64,000 bases of DNA from JAAXHV01 sp965207165 (GCA_965207165.1 OZ242265.1:248001-312000); one strand, 5' to 3'. Numbered from the stretch's first letter, positions 7,958-17,221 are shown. Numbers and translations are program-made. Notes: a model not told the origin generated them from the letters alone.

Positions 7958-9328
7958 ATGTCTGCCCCCGCATCATCCACCAAGATCTGGTCATCAAGAC
8001 TGACGTTTTTGTTTGCCATGGTCGGTGCATCCATCGGCCTGGGGAATCTCTGGCGCTTCCCCTATGTCGCCGGGGAAAACGGCGGCGGCGCCTTTATCAT
8101 CGTTTACCTGGCCATCATCCTGTTGCTGTGTGTGCCCCTGATCATGGCTGAACTGGCCATGGGGCGGCGCGGCGGCAAGAGTCCGGTGATGACGATGGTG
8201 AGTCTGTGCAAGGAGGGTAACCATCATGGTTTCTGGAAGATCATCGGCTGGCTGAGCGTCATCTCGCCGGTTTGCGCCCTGTGTTTTTATGCCGTTGTCG
8301 CTGGTTGGTCCCTGGACTACGCTTTCCATGCCTTGCGCGGCGTTTTTGTGTCCATCGCACCCGGGGATGCTGAAGGACAGTTTGAAAGACTGCTTGCCTC
8401 TCCTTACCGGATGACTCTCTGGTATTCCATTTATATTGCGGGAACTGTCTGGGTAATAGGCATGGGCGTCAAGCGCGGTATAGAGACGGTAACCACGTTC
8501 ATGTTGCCGACATTATTCATCATGATAGTTATGCTGGTGATATATGGACACATCGAAGGTGCCCCCGGCCGGGCCTGGCAATTCATGTTCAGTCCGGATT
8601 TCTCCAGCCTCACCTGGAGAAGCCTGCTGATGGCCCTGGGGCAGGCCTTGTTTTCCATCACTGTCGGCACCGGCGCGCTGCTGACATACGGCGCCTATTT
8701 ATCCAAGGACATCTCCCTGCCCGGACCCTCCTGGTTGATTGCAATCAGCGATACCATGGCGGCTATGTTGGCGGGGCTGGCTATTTTTCCCATTGTGTTT
8801 GCGTCCGGACTGGACCCGGCAGGCGGGCCGGGGCTGATGTTTATTACCTTGCCGGTTGCCCTCGGGGGCATGCCTGCCGGCCACTTTTTCAGTGTGATAT
8901 TTTTCACCCTGCTTTTTTTTGCGGCATTTACCTCATCCCTGGCCATGCTGGAGCCCTTTGTCTCGTTCATGGAGGACAAGGGGTATAAACGTTTTACCAT
9001 GTCGGTGATCAGCGGTTCGGTGATCTGGCTCGTCGGCCTGACTGCTGTACTGTCATTCAATGTAATAAAGGATTTCAAACCGCTGTCCTTTATCCCTCTT
9101 TATGACGGCAAAGGCATGTTCAATATAATTGAATTCACAGTGTCGAATATCATGCTGCCGCTGACCGCGTTGCTGATCGCGCTGTTCGCCGGCTGGGTTA
9201 TGTCCGGCAGGTTGTTAAGGGAGGAAATGGGTATCAGGAACGATGTGGCTTTTACAACGTGGCGCGTGCTTACCCGGTATGTTGCCCCAATCGGGGTTGC
9301 TTGCGTGCTGGTATTCGGATTAATGTAA
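7958..9328 (+). CDS. sodium-dependent symporter, NSS/SNF family, copy 2
   Basis: The protein has 456 residues when started at the ATG at 7958, which aligns with the start of copy 1; an upstream in-frame ATG at 7901 lies within or beside the kdgK remnant and is not favoured. The 'GNLWRFPYVAGENGGGAF' TM1 motif and all hydrophobic segments match copy 1 (4502-5875). Conserved synonymous differences are spread along the gene, so the duplication is not recent and both copies appear to be under selection. It is followed by manD about 90 bp downstream. The substrate is unknown; an acidic sugar or amino acid carried with Na+ is the likely range. Confidence 0.92.
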   Translation: MSAPASSTKIWSSRLTFLFAMVGASIGLGNLWRFPYVAGENGGGAFIIVYLAIILLLCVPLIMAELAMGRRGGKSPVMTMVSLCKEGNHHGFWKIIGWLSVISPVCALCFYAVVAGWSLDYAFHALRGVFVSIAPGDAEGQFERLLASPYRMTLWYSIYIAGTVWVIGMGVKRGIETVTTFMLPTLFIMIVMLVIYGHIEGAPGRAWQFMFSPDFSSLTWRSLLMALGQALFSITVGTGALLTYGAYLSKDISLPGPSWLIAISDTMAAMLAGLAIFPIVFASGLDPAGGPGLMFITLPVALGGMPAGHFFSVIFFTLLFFAAFTSSLAMLEPFVSFMEDKGYKRFTMSVISGSVIWLVGLTAVLSFNVIKDFKPLSFIPLYDGKGMFNIIEFTVSNIMLPLTALLIALFAGWVMSGRLLREEMGIRNDVAFTTWRVLTRYVAPIGVACVLVFGLM

Positions 9329-9419
9329 GTACGCCTTGCTTCAATGGATAACCGGTTTGCTTGTTTCAACTAACAGATGCACATAACATAAATTCCGCAA
9401 GCGGATTGGACCGAGTTTA

Positions 9420-10628
9420 ATGAAGATCACCGAAGCCAGAGTCATCGTAACCTGCCCGGGGAGAAATTTCGTTACCCTGAAGGTGGAAACTGATGCGGGT
9501 GTCTACGGCCTGGGTGACGCCACCCTGAACGGGCGCGAACTGGCCGTCGTTTCCTACCTGGAAGATCACGTTGTCCCGTGCCTGATCGGGCGCGACCCGC
9601 GCCGGACGGAAGATATCTGGCAGTTTCTCTACCGCGGCTGTTACTGGCGGCGCGGGCCGGTGACCATGTCGGCCATCGGCGCGGTGGATACCGCGTTATG
9701 GGATATCAAGGCAAAAGTGGCGGAGATGCCGCTGTACCAGTTGCTCGGCGGCAGCAGCCGCGACGGGGTCATGGTTTACGGTCATGCCAACGGCGAGGAT
9801 ATCGACCGGACCGTGGACGAGGTAGGGAAGTATATCGCTCTGGGTTACAAAGCCGTGCGCGCGCAATCGGGCATACCCGGTCTGGCTTCCACCTACGGTG
9901 TGGGGAAGGACAGGATGTTCTATGAACCGGCGGACCCGGGCCTGCCTGCGGAGAATACCTGGTCGACGGAAAAATACCTGGATCACGTGCCGGTACTGTT
10001 CGACCGTATCAGGCAGCAGTACGGTTTTGAGACGCACCTGCTCCATGACGTGCACCATCGCCTGACCCCCATCGAAGCGGCGCGCCTGGGTAAATCCTTG
10101 GAGGATTACCGCCTGTTCTGGCTGGAAGATGCGGTTCCGGCCGAGAACCAGGAGGGGTTCCGGCTGATCCGGCAGCATACCGTGACGCCGCTGGCCGTCG
10201 GCGAGGTATTCAATACCATCTGGGATTGCAAGGACCTGATCCAGGAACAACTCATTGATTACATACGCGCCACGGTAGTCCATGCCGGCGGCATCACCCA
10301 CCTGCGCCGGGTTGCCGACCTGGCCGCGCTGTACCACGTTCGTACCGGTTGCCACGGGGCAACGGACCTGTCGCCGGTCTGTCTGGGCGCGGCGCTGCAT
10401 TTCGATACCTGGGTGCCGAACTTCGGGATCCAGGAGTACATGCGCCACAGCGAAGAAACCGATGAGGTGTTTCCCCATGCCTATACGTTCGAGGACGGGT
10501 ATCTTTACCCTGGCGAGACGCCGGGGCATGGAGTCGATATAGATGAGAAACTGGCGGCAAAATATCCCTATCAACGCGCTTATCTTCCCGTGAACAGGCT
10601 GGAAGACGGCACCCTGTGGAACTGGTGA
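9420..10628 (+). CDS. manD: D-mannonate dehydratase (enolase superfamily, ManD/RspA type)
   Basis: The 402-residue protein dehydrates D-mannonate to 2-keto-3-deoxygluconate, the substrate of the nearby KDG kinase. It has the same length and motif spacing as the characterised ManD of Novosphingobium aromaticivorans: metal ligands Asp210, Glu236 and Glu262 in 'LLHDVHH', 'WLEDA' and 'VGEVF'; catalytic Arg147 and Tyr159; His212; and the C-terminal 'EDGTLWNW'. These residues separate high-efficiency mannonate dehydratases from the promiscuous ones poorly, so activity could also cover D-gluconate. No uronate isomerase or fructuronate reductase is in the window. The next gene starts 6 bp after its stop. 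Confidence 0.95.
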   Translation: MKITEARVIVTCPGRNFVTLKVETDAGVYGLGDATLNGRELAVVSYLEDHVVPCLIGRDPRRTEDIWQFLYRGCYWRRGPVTMSAIGAVDTALWDIKAKVAEMPLYQLLGGSSRDGVMVYGHANGEDIDRTVDEVGKYIALGYKAVRAQSGIPGLASTYGVGKDRMFYEPADPGLPAENTWSTEKYLDHVPVLFDRIRQQYGFETHLLHDVHHRLTPIEAARLGKSLEDYRLFWLEDAVPAENQEGFRLIRQHTVTPLAVGEVFNTIWDCKDLIQEQLIDYIRATVVHAGGITHLRRVADLAALYHVRTGCHGATDLSPVCLGAALHFDTWVPNFGIQEYMRHSEETDEVFPHAYTFEDGYLYPGETPGHGVDIDEKLAAKYPYQRAYLPVNRLEDGTLWNW

Positions 10629-10634
10629 TACCTT

Positions 10635-12110
10635 TTGGTGCCTGCTCTGCCTGCTGAATTATATACGGCTGCCCAGGTACGGGAACTGGACCGGATAGCA
10701 ATTGAAGAGAGGGGGATCCCTTCACTCACCCTGATGGAACGGGCAGGGGAGAGCGCTTTTAAGGTTTTGACCAGCCGTTACTCCGGAGCAAAAAACCTGG
10801 TTGTTGTCTGCGGCGGCGGAAATAACGCCGGTGACGGTTACGTGCTGGCGCGCCTGGCAAAGCAGGCAGGCCTTGATGTCAGCGTGACCGCACTGGTGCA
10901 ACCCGGCCGGCTCCGGGGCGATGCCTCAGCCTGCGCGCAGAAGTACCTGGAGACAGGTGCCGTTGAGGATGCACTGGCCCTGGACGGCGCAGACCTGGTT
11001 GTCGATGCCCTGCTGGGCAGCGGTCTGAACCGCCGGGTAGACGGCATTTTTGCCGAGGCGGTCGAATTGATCAATTCAGCAGGCGTTCCGGTTCTTGCCC
11101 TGGATATTCCTTCCGGTCTGAATGCAGATACGGGTGTGTGCATGGGTACGGCCGTGAAAGCCGATGCCACTGTCACCTTTATTGGTTTGAAACGCGGCCT
11201 GTTCAGCGCGGACGGGCCTGAGTTCAGCGGCGAGGTTTTCTTCAGTGACCTGGAAACGCCTGCAGACATCCATGCCGCAGTCAGTGCGGGTGCGCGGCTG
11301 GTAGAACCGGAGCAGGTGATGCAAGAGCTGCAACGCCGCCCCCGTCATGCCCACAAGGGCCGCTACGGACACGTCCTGGTTATCGGCGGCGATTACGGCT
11401 ACCAGGGCGCAGCTATCCTGGCGGGCAGTGCGGCTGCCAGGACCGGCGCCGGACTGGTCACGGTGGCGACCCGGACGGAACACGCCAGGAATATACCTCT
11501 GTACAGGCCTGAACTGATGACCGCGGCGGTGGCCACGGCGCAGGACCTGGACACGATATTGAGCAGGGCAAGCGTTGTCGCCATAGGACCGGGGCTGGGG
11601 CAATCAGCCTGGGCAACAGCTTTACTGGCAAAGGTATTGCAGACCCGGTTACCTCTCGTGGTGGATGCCGATGCCCTGAACCTGCTGGCTGTTGAGCACC
11701 AGCGCCGGGACAACTGGGTGCTGACGCCACACCCGGGTGAGGCTGCCCGCCTGCTGGGCATGACGGCCGGAGACATACAGGAGGACAGGTTTGCCGCGGT
11801 GGCGTCGTTACGGGACAGGTTCGACGGTGTTGCCGTCCTCAAGGGTGCAGGCAGCCTGATCATGGACGCAACCGGGCCGGTCTACCTCAACCGCACGGGG
11901 AATCCGGGCATGGCAGGTGGCGGGATGGGCGACGTCCTGACCGGTATGATTGCCGGTTTCATGGCCCAGGGTATGGAACCCGGCGCGGCTGCGGTTGCGG
12001 GAGTCCACCTGCACGGCCGCGCGGCAGACATTTGTGCCGGCGAGGGTGAAAGGGGGATGCTGGCCAGCGATCTCCTTCCTGTCATACGGTCAGTTGTCAA
12101 CCCCGGCTGA
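10635..12110 (+). CDS. nnr: bifunctional NAD(P)H-hydrate epimerase / ADP-dependent NAD(P)H-hydrate dehydratase
   Basis: The protein has 491 residues and repairs damaged NAD(P)H hydrates. Residues 1-220 form the YjeF_N epimerase domain ('GGGNNAGDGYVLARLA', 'DALLGSGL', 'LDIPSGLNADTG'). Residues 235-485 form the ribokinase-like dehydratase ('VIGGDYGYQGA', 'AIGPGLGQ', 'LTPHPGEAARLLG', and 'GNPGMAGGGMGDVLTGMIAG' with the catalytic Asp). The start is TTG at 10635 or GTG at 10638; neither has a strong ribosome site. It begins the conserved gammaproteobacterial order leading to hfq, with tsaE overlapping its stop by one base. It may be co-transcribed with manD because the gap is only 6 bp. Confidence 0.95.
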   Translation: MVPALPAELYTAAQVRELDRIAIEERGIPSLTLMERAGESAFKVLTSRYSGAKNLVVVCGGGNNAGDGYVLARLAKQAGLDVSVTALVQPGRLRGDASACAQKYLETGAVEDALALDGADLVVDALLGSGLNRRVDGIFAEAVELINSAGVPVLALDIPSGLNADTGVCMGTAVKADATVTFIGLKRGLFSADGPEFSGEVFFSDLETPADIHAAVSAGARLVEPEQVMQELQRRPRHAHKGRYGHVLVIGGDYGYQGAAILAGSAAARTGAGLVTVATRTEHARNIPLYRPELMTAAVATAQDLDTILSRASVVAIGPGLGQSAWATALLAKVLQTRLPLVVDADALNLLAVEHQRRDNWVLTPHPGEAARLLGMTAGDIQEDRFAAVASLRDRFDGVAVLKGAGSLIMDATGPVYLNRTGNPGMAGGGMGDVLTGMIAGFMAQGMEPGAAAVAGVHLHGRAADICAGEGERGMLASDLLPVIRSVVNPG

Positions 12111-12586
12111 TGCGCCTGGTAATTTCCAGTCCGGGGGAAATGGAAGTTTTCGCGGCCGCTTGCGCCAGGCACTTGCGCAGCGGCTTCAAACTGTACCTGC
12201 AGGGGGAACTGGGGGCCGGTAAAACCACGTTTGTCAGAGGTTTGTTGCGGGGGCTTGACTACCGGGGGATCGTCAAAAGTCCGACCTATACACTGGTTGA
12301 AAACTACCAGGCTGCTACCTGGAGCATATTCCACTTCGATCTCTACCGGCTTGCATCGCCTTCGGAACTGGCCGATATCGGCTACCGGGACTATTTCGAC
12401 GGCCGCAGTATATGCCTGGTGGAATGGCCGGAACGGGGTAAAGAGTGCCTGCCGGGCCCGGATTTACTCATCAGGATCGACATCGATCAAACCCGGCGAA
12501 TCATGGATTGTATTGCGCATAGCACAGAAGGTGAAGCATATCTAAAGCGCCTCATTGTTGCAAAACCGCTTGATGAAAAAATGTGA
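12110..12586 (+). CDS. tsaE: tRNA threonylcarbamoyladenosine biosynthesis ATPase
   Basis: The 158-residue P-loop ATPase works with TsaB, TsaC and TsaD in making t6A at position 37 of ANN-decoding tRNAs. Walker A is 'GELGAGKTTFVRG', followed by 'SPTYTLVENY', 'HFDLYRL' and 'EWPERG', all typical of TsaE/YjeE. The ATG shares one base with the nnr stop (TGATG), implying translational coupling. The protein is of normal length for the family. Confidence 0.95.
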   Translation: MRLVISSPGEMEVFAAACARHLRSGFKLYLQGELGAGKTTFVRGLLRGLDYRGIVKSPTYTLVENYQAATWSIFHFDLYRLASPSELADIGYRDYFDGRSICLVEWPERGKECLPGPDLLIRIDIDQTRRIMDCIAHSTEGEAYLKRLIVAKPLDEKM

Positions 12587-12611
12587 ACTCTAAAAAAAAC
12601 AGTGAGATAGC

Positions 12612-12640
12612 TTGACTTATTAAAAAATTATTGAGATAAT
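12612..12640 (+). promoter_or_regulatory. sigma-70 promoter of the amidase gene
   Basis: TTGACT (12612-12617) and GATAAT (12635-12640) are separated by exactly 17 bases, and TG one base upstream of the -10 box makes it an extended -10. The promoter lies 36 bp before the amidase ATG in an AT-rich gap and would allow amidase-mutL-miaA transcription independent of nnr-tsaE. Confidence 0.8.
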
Positions 12641-12675
12641 TACTGTCAGTATATTGAAGCGCAAGGGCCAGGCAA

Positions 12676-14106
12676 ATGCTGCGTTTTATCTCAAGTTATT
12701 GTTTACTGCTGATTTTTTCCTTGTCCGCTGGTGCGGGGGAAGCCGTTCACCTGAAAAACATCCGGATCTGGGCTGCCCCTGATAACACGCGCGTTGTATT
12801 TGACGTAACCAGCCCGGTCAAGCATGACCTGAAACTGTTATCCGATCCTTTTCGCGTCGTTATCGACATGGAAAAAACCGAACCATTGGCTGTTCTGCCG
12901 CAACCGGTAATACGTGACGGATTTGTCCGGGGCATCAGGAGCGGGCAACACGGTGACTTTCTGAGGATCGTGCTGGATTTGAAAAAACATGCCCGGGCCA
13001 AGAGCTTTCTGCTGAAACCGAATGAACACTACGGCCACAGACTGGTGGTTGATGTATACGATGGTCAACAGGAGCAGGTTGTAATCAAGGAAGAAACACC
13101 GGCGCCCGGTCATAGAGACTTTGTGGTTGCCATCGATGCAGGTCACGGCGGCGAAGATCCGGGGGCAATAGGGCCCCGGGGGACCCATGAAAAGGCGGTG
13201 GTTTTACAAATTGCGAAGAAACTGGCCCGGTCCCTGGAACGGGAACGCGGCATACGGGCGGTATTGACCAGGACAGGTGATTATTACCTGCCGTTGCGCA
13301 AGCGCATCGAACTGGCCCGCCGCCACAAGGCCGACCTGTTTATTTCCATCCACGCAGACGCTTTCACCAATCCCCGGGTACGCGGTTCATCCGTCTACGT
13401 CCTGTCGCGCCGGGGGGCCAGCAGTGAGCATGCCCGCTGGTTGGCTGAGCGGGAAAACGCTTCCGACCTGATCGGCGGGGTCAGCCTGGATGACAAGGAC
13501 AACCTGCTGGCGTCGGTACTGCTGGACCTGTCCCAGACAGCAAGCCTGGAGGCCAGTATCGATGCGGCCGAGAGGGTACTGGAAGGTCTGAAAAAAGTGG
13601 GCAACCTGCATAAACCCGGGGTTGAATCTGCAGCTTTTGCCGTCCTGAAATCTCCGGATATTCCCTCGCTGCTGGTCGAAACAGCGTTTATTTCAAACCC
13701 CCAGGAAGAGAAGAAACTGCGCAGTAAGGAATATCAGCAGGAGCTCGCCCTGGCGTTGACTGCCAGCGTCAAGCGTTATTTTGTGGCTAATGCCCCCAAT
13801 GGGACATTTCTGGCGGCCCGGCAACATACTTTTGAGCGCGGTGATACATTAAGCCGGATTGCGCAACACCACCGTGTCAGCCCGCACAGGCTACGGGTGC
13901 TGAACGGTTTCTCTGACGACAGTCTTGTAACAAGCCGGGTATTTGTCCATCCCGGCAACCGTCAGCGGTGGCTGATGGAGAATAAGCCTGCCATGCCCTG
14001 TCCAACCGTCAATACCGGGTTCCGGCAAAGAAACCGTCCTGGTACGGGATTGCTGCAAGTAACTACCAATTCAACTGCATTTACCCTTGTTCCTGCATGC
14101 CTCTAG
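12676..14106 (+). CDS. N-acetylmuramoyl-L-alanine amidase (AMIN + Amidase_3 + LysM)
   Basis: The protein has 476 residues and belongs to the AmiB/AmiC type that cleaves septal peptidoglycan during cell separation. A signal peptide (about 1-20) is followed by an AMIN domain (20-130, septal-ring targeting), the zinc amidase domain (about 150-370) with metal ligands in 'DAGHGGEDPGA', 'HEKAV' and 'SIHADAF' and the catalytic Glu in 'LVETAFISN', and one LysM repeat (about 378-425). LysM at this position is typical of AmiB. The last 45 residues are a basic low-complexity tail. It is the third member of the conserved mutL operon, with its own promoter upstream. Confidence 0.93.
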   Translation: MLRFISSYCLLLIFSLSAGAGEAVHLKNIRIWAAPDNTRVVFDVTSPVKHDLKLLSDPFRVVIDMEKTEPLAVLPQPVIRDGFVRGIRSGQHGDFLRIVLDLKKHARAKSFLLKPNEHYGHRLVVDVYDGQQEQVVIKEETPAPGHRDFVVAIDAGHGGEDPGAIGPRGTHEKAVVLQIAKKLARSLERERGIRAVLTRTGDYYLPLRKRIELARRHKADLFISIHADAFTNPRVRGSSVYVLSRRGASSEHARWLAERENASDLIGGVSLDDKDNLLASVLLDLSQTASLEASIDAAERVLEGLKKVGNLHKPGVESAAFAVLKSPDIPSLLVETAFISNPQEEKKLRSKEYQQELALALTASVKRYFVANAPNGTFLAARQHTFERGDTLSRIAQHHRVSPHRLRVLNGFSDDSLVTSRVFVHPGNRQRWLMENKPAMPCPTVNTGFRQRNRPGTGLLQVTTNSTAFTLVPACL

Positions 14107-14126
14107 CCTGGATTTCTCACCAGGCT
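14105..14126 (+). other. hairpin between amidase and mutL
   Basis: AGCCTGG (14105-14111) and CCAGGCT (14120-14126) form a 7-bp stem with an 8-base loop, overlapping the amidase stop codon. Only a short, broken T run follows, so it is better read as a transcript-processing or attenuating hairpin than as a full terminator. mutL begins 45 bp later. Confidence 0.5.
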
Positions 14127-14171
14127 GGTTGTTACTATGTAGCAGTGATGTGTCTGCGCTGCGCATAAGTA

Positions 14172-15896
14172 ATGGATATCCCCAGGATTGTCGAACTCCC
14201 CGCAACCCTGGCAAGCCAGATCGCGGCCGGAGAGGTAATAGAACGGCCTGCAGCCGTTGTAAAGGAACTGCTGGACAACAGTATTGATGCCGGCGCCGCT
14301 CATGTGACGGTTGCCGTAACTGACGGAGGTCATAAACGCGTTTCCGTCAGCGATGACGGCCACGGCATCCATCCTTCCGACATCGAACTGGCATTGCGCC
14401 GCCACAGCACCAGCAAACTCAATATGCAGTCCGACCTGGACTGTATCACCAGCCTTGGATTTCGCGGCGAGGCGTTGGCAAGTATCGCGGCGGTTTCAAG
14501 GTTTTTGCTGGTTTCCAGAACCGGCGGTTCCGATTCTGGCTGGTCGCTGTCGTTCGACCCGGTCAGTGGTAACACGACTGTCAAACCGGCTGCGCGGTCC
14601 CGTGGAACCACCGTGGAAGCCGCTGATATCTTTCAGGCAACCCCTGCCCGCCGCAAATTCCTGCGCAGCAGGACTACGGAGTTCCTGCACATAACAGAAG
14701 TATTCAAGCGCGTGGCCTGCAGCCGTTTCAATATTACTTTTACCCTGACCCATGACAACAAGCCTGTACTGCGCTACCGAGCCTGCCGGGACGACATGAT
14801 TGAAAGGGTGGCGGATGTATTCGGCCGTAGCTTTGCGGACCGGTCCATCCCGGTGAATTATGAGGCACGGGGAATGAGGCTATGGGGGTGGCTGGGAGGA
14901 AGCGACCTCAGCCGCAGCCAGTCCGACCGGCAATTCTGCTTTGTCAATGGCCGGGTAGTACGGGATAAAAAAATCTTTCACGCGGTTCGATCGGCTTTCG
15001 ATGATTCCCTGCCCACGGGCCGTTATCCGGCCTACCTGCTGCACCTGGATATGGATCCGTCTGTTACCGACATCAACGTTCATCCGACCAAGAGCGAAGT
15101 CCGCTTCAGGGATAACCGGGGCGTGCACGATTTTATACATACCAGCCTGAGAGAGGCACTGGAGACTGCAGGTTCGCTTGATTTGGGCGTCACCGGCGAT
15201 GTACCCGGGGAAAGGTCAGACGCCGTGCCTGCGTACCAGGGTCAGGGCAGCCGTCTACAGGTACGGGAGGCAGGCGTGTTCTACCGGAACCTGGTCTCCA
15301 GGGAGCAACAGGATGACTTGATGACTCAATATGCCGGGCTGGGAGTACCCCTGAACGCAATACCCGGACACGTTGTGATAACGCAAAGAGACCATGACTA
15401 CGTATTGCTGAACTACCGGGCGGCAACCGAATATGTTCTGCGCTACCGGTTGAAGCGGGACTATATGAATGATTCCGTGCGCCGCCGGCCGTTACTGGTA
15501 CCGGTACATATTGAAGCAGGCGATGCTGAGACGGAACTTGTGGAGAAGTATGCAGAATTGCTGGACGCAATCGGTCTGTCATTGAGGGTAGTATCTGCCG
15601 GGGTTATCTCCGTCAAGACCATTCCTGCGCTGCTTGAAGAGGCCGATGTCAGGACTTTGTTGAGGCTGGTACTGGCTGAGTTGCCGCTTGTGGGTGAAGA
15701 TACCGACCCGGGAGAGAAGTTACTGGCGGTTATGGCACAAGGTACGGACACAGGCAAGGAGAGCGCGTCCGGTTCCGGGGTGCAGGGATTGCTGGATGAT
15801 CTGGACGGAACGGATCTCGATACTGCTCAGAGACATCATAAAGGCATCTGGCGTACGTTGACGGTGGAAGAGATAAGCAAGTTAATCGATGACTGA
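14172..15896 (+). CDS. mutL: DNA mismatch repair protein MutL
   Basis: The protein has 574 residues. The N-terminal GHKL ATPase shows 'IAAGEVIERPAAVVKELLDNSIDAGA', split here as 'AAGEVIERP' and 'KELLDNSIDAGA', then 'DDGHGI' and 'LGFRGEALASIAAVS'; 'DINVHPTKSEVRF' ends the transducer domain. MutL couples MutS mismatch recognition to strand nicking. The C-terminal domain lacks the DQHAxxExxxxE endonuclease motif; the equivalent stretch reads 'LLNYRAATEYVL'. It is therefore the E. coli type, which depends on MutH. Its last 8 bases overlap miaA. Confidence 0.96.
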   Translation: MDIPRIVELPATLASQIAAGEVIERPAAVVKELLDNSIDAGAAHVTVAVTDGGHKRVSVSDDGHGIHPSDIELALRRHSTSKLNMQSDLDCITSLGFRGEALASIAAVSRFLLVSRTGGSDSGWSLSFDPVSGNTTVKPAARSRGTTVEAADIFQATPARRKFLRSRTTEFLHITEVFKRVACSRFNITFTLTHDNKPVLRYRACRDDMIERVADVFGRSFADRSIPVNYEARGMRLWGWLGGSDLSRSQSDRQFCFVNGRVVRDKKIFHAVRSAFDDSLPTGRYPAYLLHLDMDPSVTDINVHPTKSEVRFRDNRGVHDFIHTSLREALETAGSLDLGVTGDVPGERSDAVPAYQGQGSRLQVREAGVFYRNLVSREQQDDLMTQYAGLGVPLNAIPGHVVITQRDHDYVLLNYRAATEYVLRYRLKRDYMNDSVRRRPLLVPVHIEAGDAETELVEKYAELLDAIGLSLRVVSAGVISVKTIPALLEEADVRTLLRLVLAELPLVGEDTDPGEKLLAVMAQGTDTGKESASGSGVQGLLDDLDGTDLDTAQRHHKGIWRTLTVEEISKLIDD

Positions 15897-16833
15897 GGCA
15901 GTCATCTTTCTCATGGGACCGACTGCAAGCGGCAAGACTTCGCTCGCTGTCGAACTCGTAAAATACCTGCCGCTGGAGATAATCAGCGTTGACTCGGCCA
16001 TGGTATACCGGGGAATGGATATCGGGACGGCAAAACCGGGCCGGGAAGTCCTGGAGGCAGCGCCCCATCATCTGATCGATATCTGTGAACCAACCGAGTC
16101 GTATTCCGCCGGCAGGTTCAGGCGTGACGCCATGGCTGCCATTGAGGATATCCGGAAAAATAACCGCATCCCTATCCTGGTCGGCGGCACAGGCTTGTAT
16201 TTTCGCTCGCTGGAGCAGGGATTTTCCAATTTGCCTGCAACGGATCCGGCGCTTCGGGAGCGTCTGACAAAGATGTTGCGCGCACGCGGTTCCGCAGCGC
16301 TGCATGCAGAATTAACCCGGGTCGACCCTGTTGCCGCGCAACGCCTGCATCCCAATGACTCGCAGCGCATCCAACGCGCTCTGGAGGTGTATGAAATGAC
16401 GGGTACGCCGTTTTCCGTGTTTACCGCGCAAGGCCGCCTGGGACCATTGCCCGGCAAAGTTGTGAAACTGGCGCTCGTTCCGCCGGACAGGCGCATGCTT
16501 CGTGAACGGACGCGGCAGCGTTTTATGCGGATGCTGGAGAACGGCCTGGTAGACGAAGTGCGCGGTTTTTTCGAGCGCGAGGACATGCACGGGGATTTGA
16601 CTTCAATGCGCATGGTCGGCTACCGGCAGGTCTGGTCTTACCTGGCCGACCGGTTAAATTATTCTGAAATGCAGGAAAAAGCCGTCACTGCAACGCGCCA
16701 ACTGGCAAAACGCCAGATCACCTGGTTGAGAAGGGAGGAAAATACCACCTGGTTCGACAGTTACAGGCCTGAAATTGCGCAGGAACTGATGGCTTTTTTG
16801 CGCGACAGTTCCGCGTTTTCTTCCAGTTTGTAA
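15889..16833 (+). CDS. miaA: tRNA dimethylallyltransferase
   Basis: The 314-residue enzyme adds a dimethylallyl group to A37 of tRNAs reading UNN codons. The P-loop 'MGPTASGKTSLAVEL', the 'ISVDSAMVYRGMDIGTAKP' segment and the 'LVGGTGLYFRSL' motif are diagnostic. The ATG lies inside the mutL 3' end (8-bp overlap), indicating coupling. Length and order (mutL-miaA-hfq) are those of gammaproteobacteria. Confidence 0.96.
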   Translation: MTEAVIFLMGPTASGKTSLAVELVKYLPLEIISVDSAMVYRGMDIGTAKPGREVLEAAPHHLIDICEPTESYSAGRFRRDAMAAIEDIRKNNRIPILVGGTGLYFRSLEQGFSNLPATDPALRERLTKMLRARGSAALHAELTRVDPVAAQRLHPNDSQRIQRALEVYEMTGTPFSVFTAQGRLGPLPGKVVKLALVPPDRRMLRERTRQRFMRMLENGLVDEVRGFFEREDMHGDLTSMRMVGYRQVWSYLADRLNYSEMQEKAVTATRQLAKRQITWLRREENTTWFDSYRPEIAQELMAFLRDSSAFSSSL

Positions 16834-16894
16834 TATAATTTATTGGATCCCCTGCGATTCAGTGATGCCAGCACCGGTTACAGGAGTGAACCGG
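16834..16894 (+). promoter_or_regulatory. hfq: possible hfq promoter and leader hairpin
   Basis: A perfect TATAAT lies at 16834-16839, just after the miaA stop, but no convincing -35 box is present at 16-18 bp. Downstream, CCGGTT (16874-16879) pairs with AACCGG (16889-16894) around a 9-base loop, giving a 5' leader hairpin. hfq is commonly transcribed from its own promoters within or after miaA, which this would fit. Confidence 0.45.
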
Positions 16895-16945
16895 CGGGGG
16901 GATGCGGACAATAATAATCAGAACGAATAGCAGTGAGGTGTTATT

Positions 16946-17188
16946 ATGAGTAAGGGCCATACACTCCAGGATCCATTTCTCAACACGTTACGCAGGGAAC
17001 GGATTCCCGTATCGATTTATCTCGCTAACGGTATAAAACTGCAAGGCCACGTTGAATCTTTCGACCAGTTCGTGATTTTACTGAAAAACTCGGTGAACCA
17101 ACTGGTATACAAACACGCAATCTCGACCATTGTACCTGCCAGGAATGTAAGATTGCCGCTGGCGGATGACGACAGTAATGAGGCCTGA
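16946..17188 (+). CDS. hfq: RNA chaperone Hfq
   Basis: The 80-residue Sm-like protein forms a hexameric ring that pairs small RNAs with mRNAs. The Sm1 motif 'IPVSIYLANGIKLQGHVESF' is followed by the Sm2 motif 'YKHAISTIVP'. The C-terminal tail is very short (about 12 acidic residues), unlike the long tail of enterobacterial Hfq. GAGGTG sits upstream of the ATG. In most relatives hflX follows; here it is absent and the next gene is a convergent phosphate butyryltransferase. Confidence 0.97.
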   Translation: MSKGHTLQDPFLNTLRRERIPVSIYLANGIKLQGHVESFDQFVILLKNSVNQLVYKHAISTIVPARNVRLPLADDDSNEA

Positions 17189-17221
17189 CCTGGGCCGGAG
17201 TCAACCGGAATAGTACCGCAT

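Noticed and set aside
9696..10574. Long minus-strand open frame (292 codons) opposite manD
   Set aside because: manD is a full-length, motif-perfect gene on the plus strand; the antisense frame is a coding-strand shadow in GC-rich DNA with no start signal or family resemblance.
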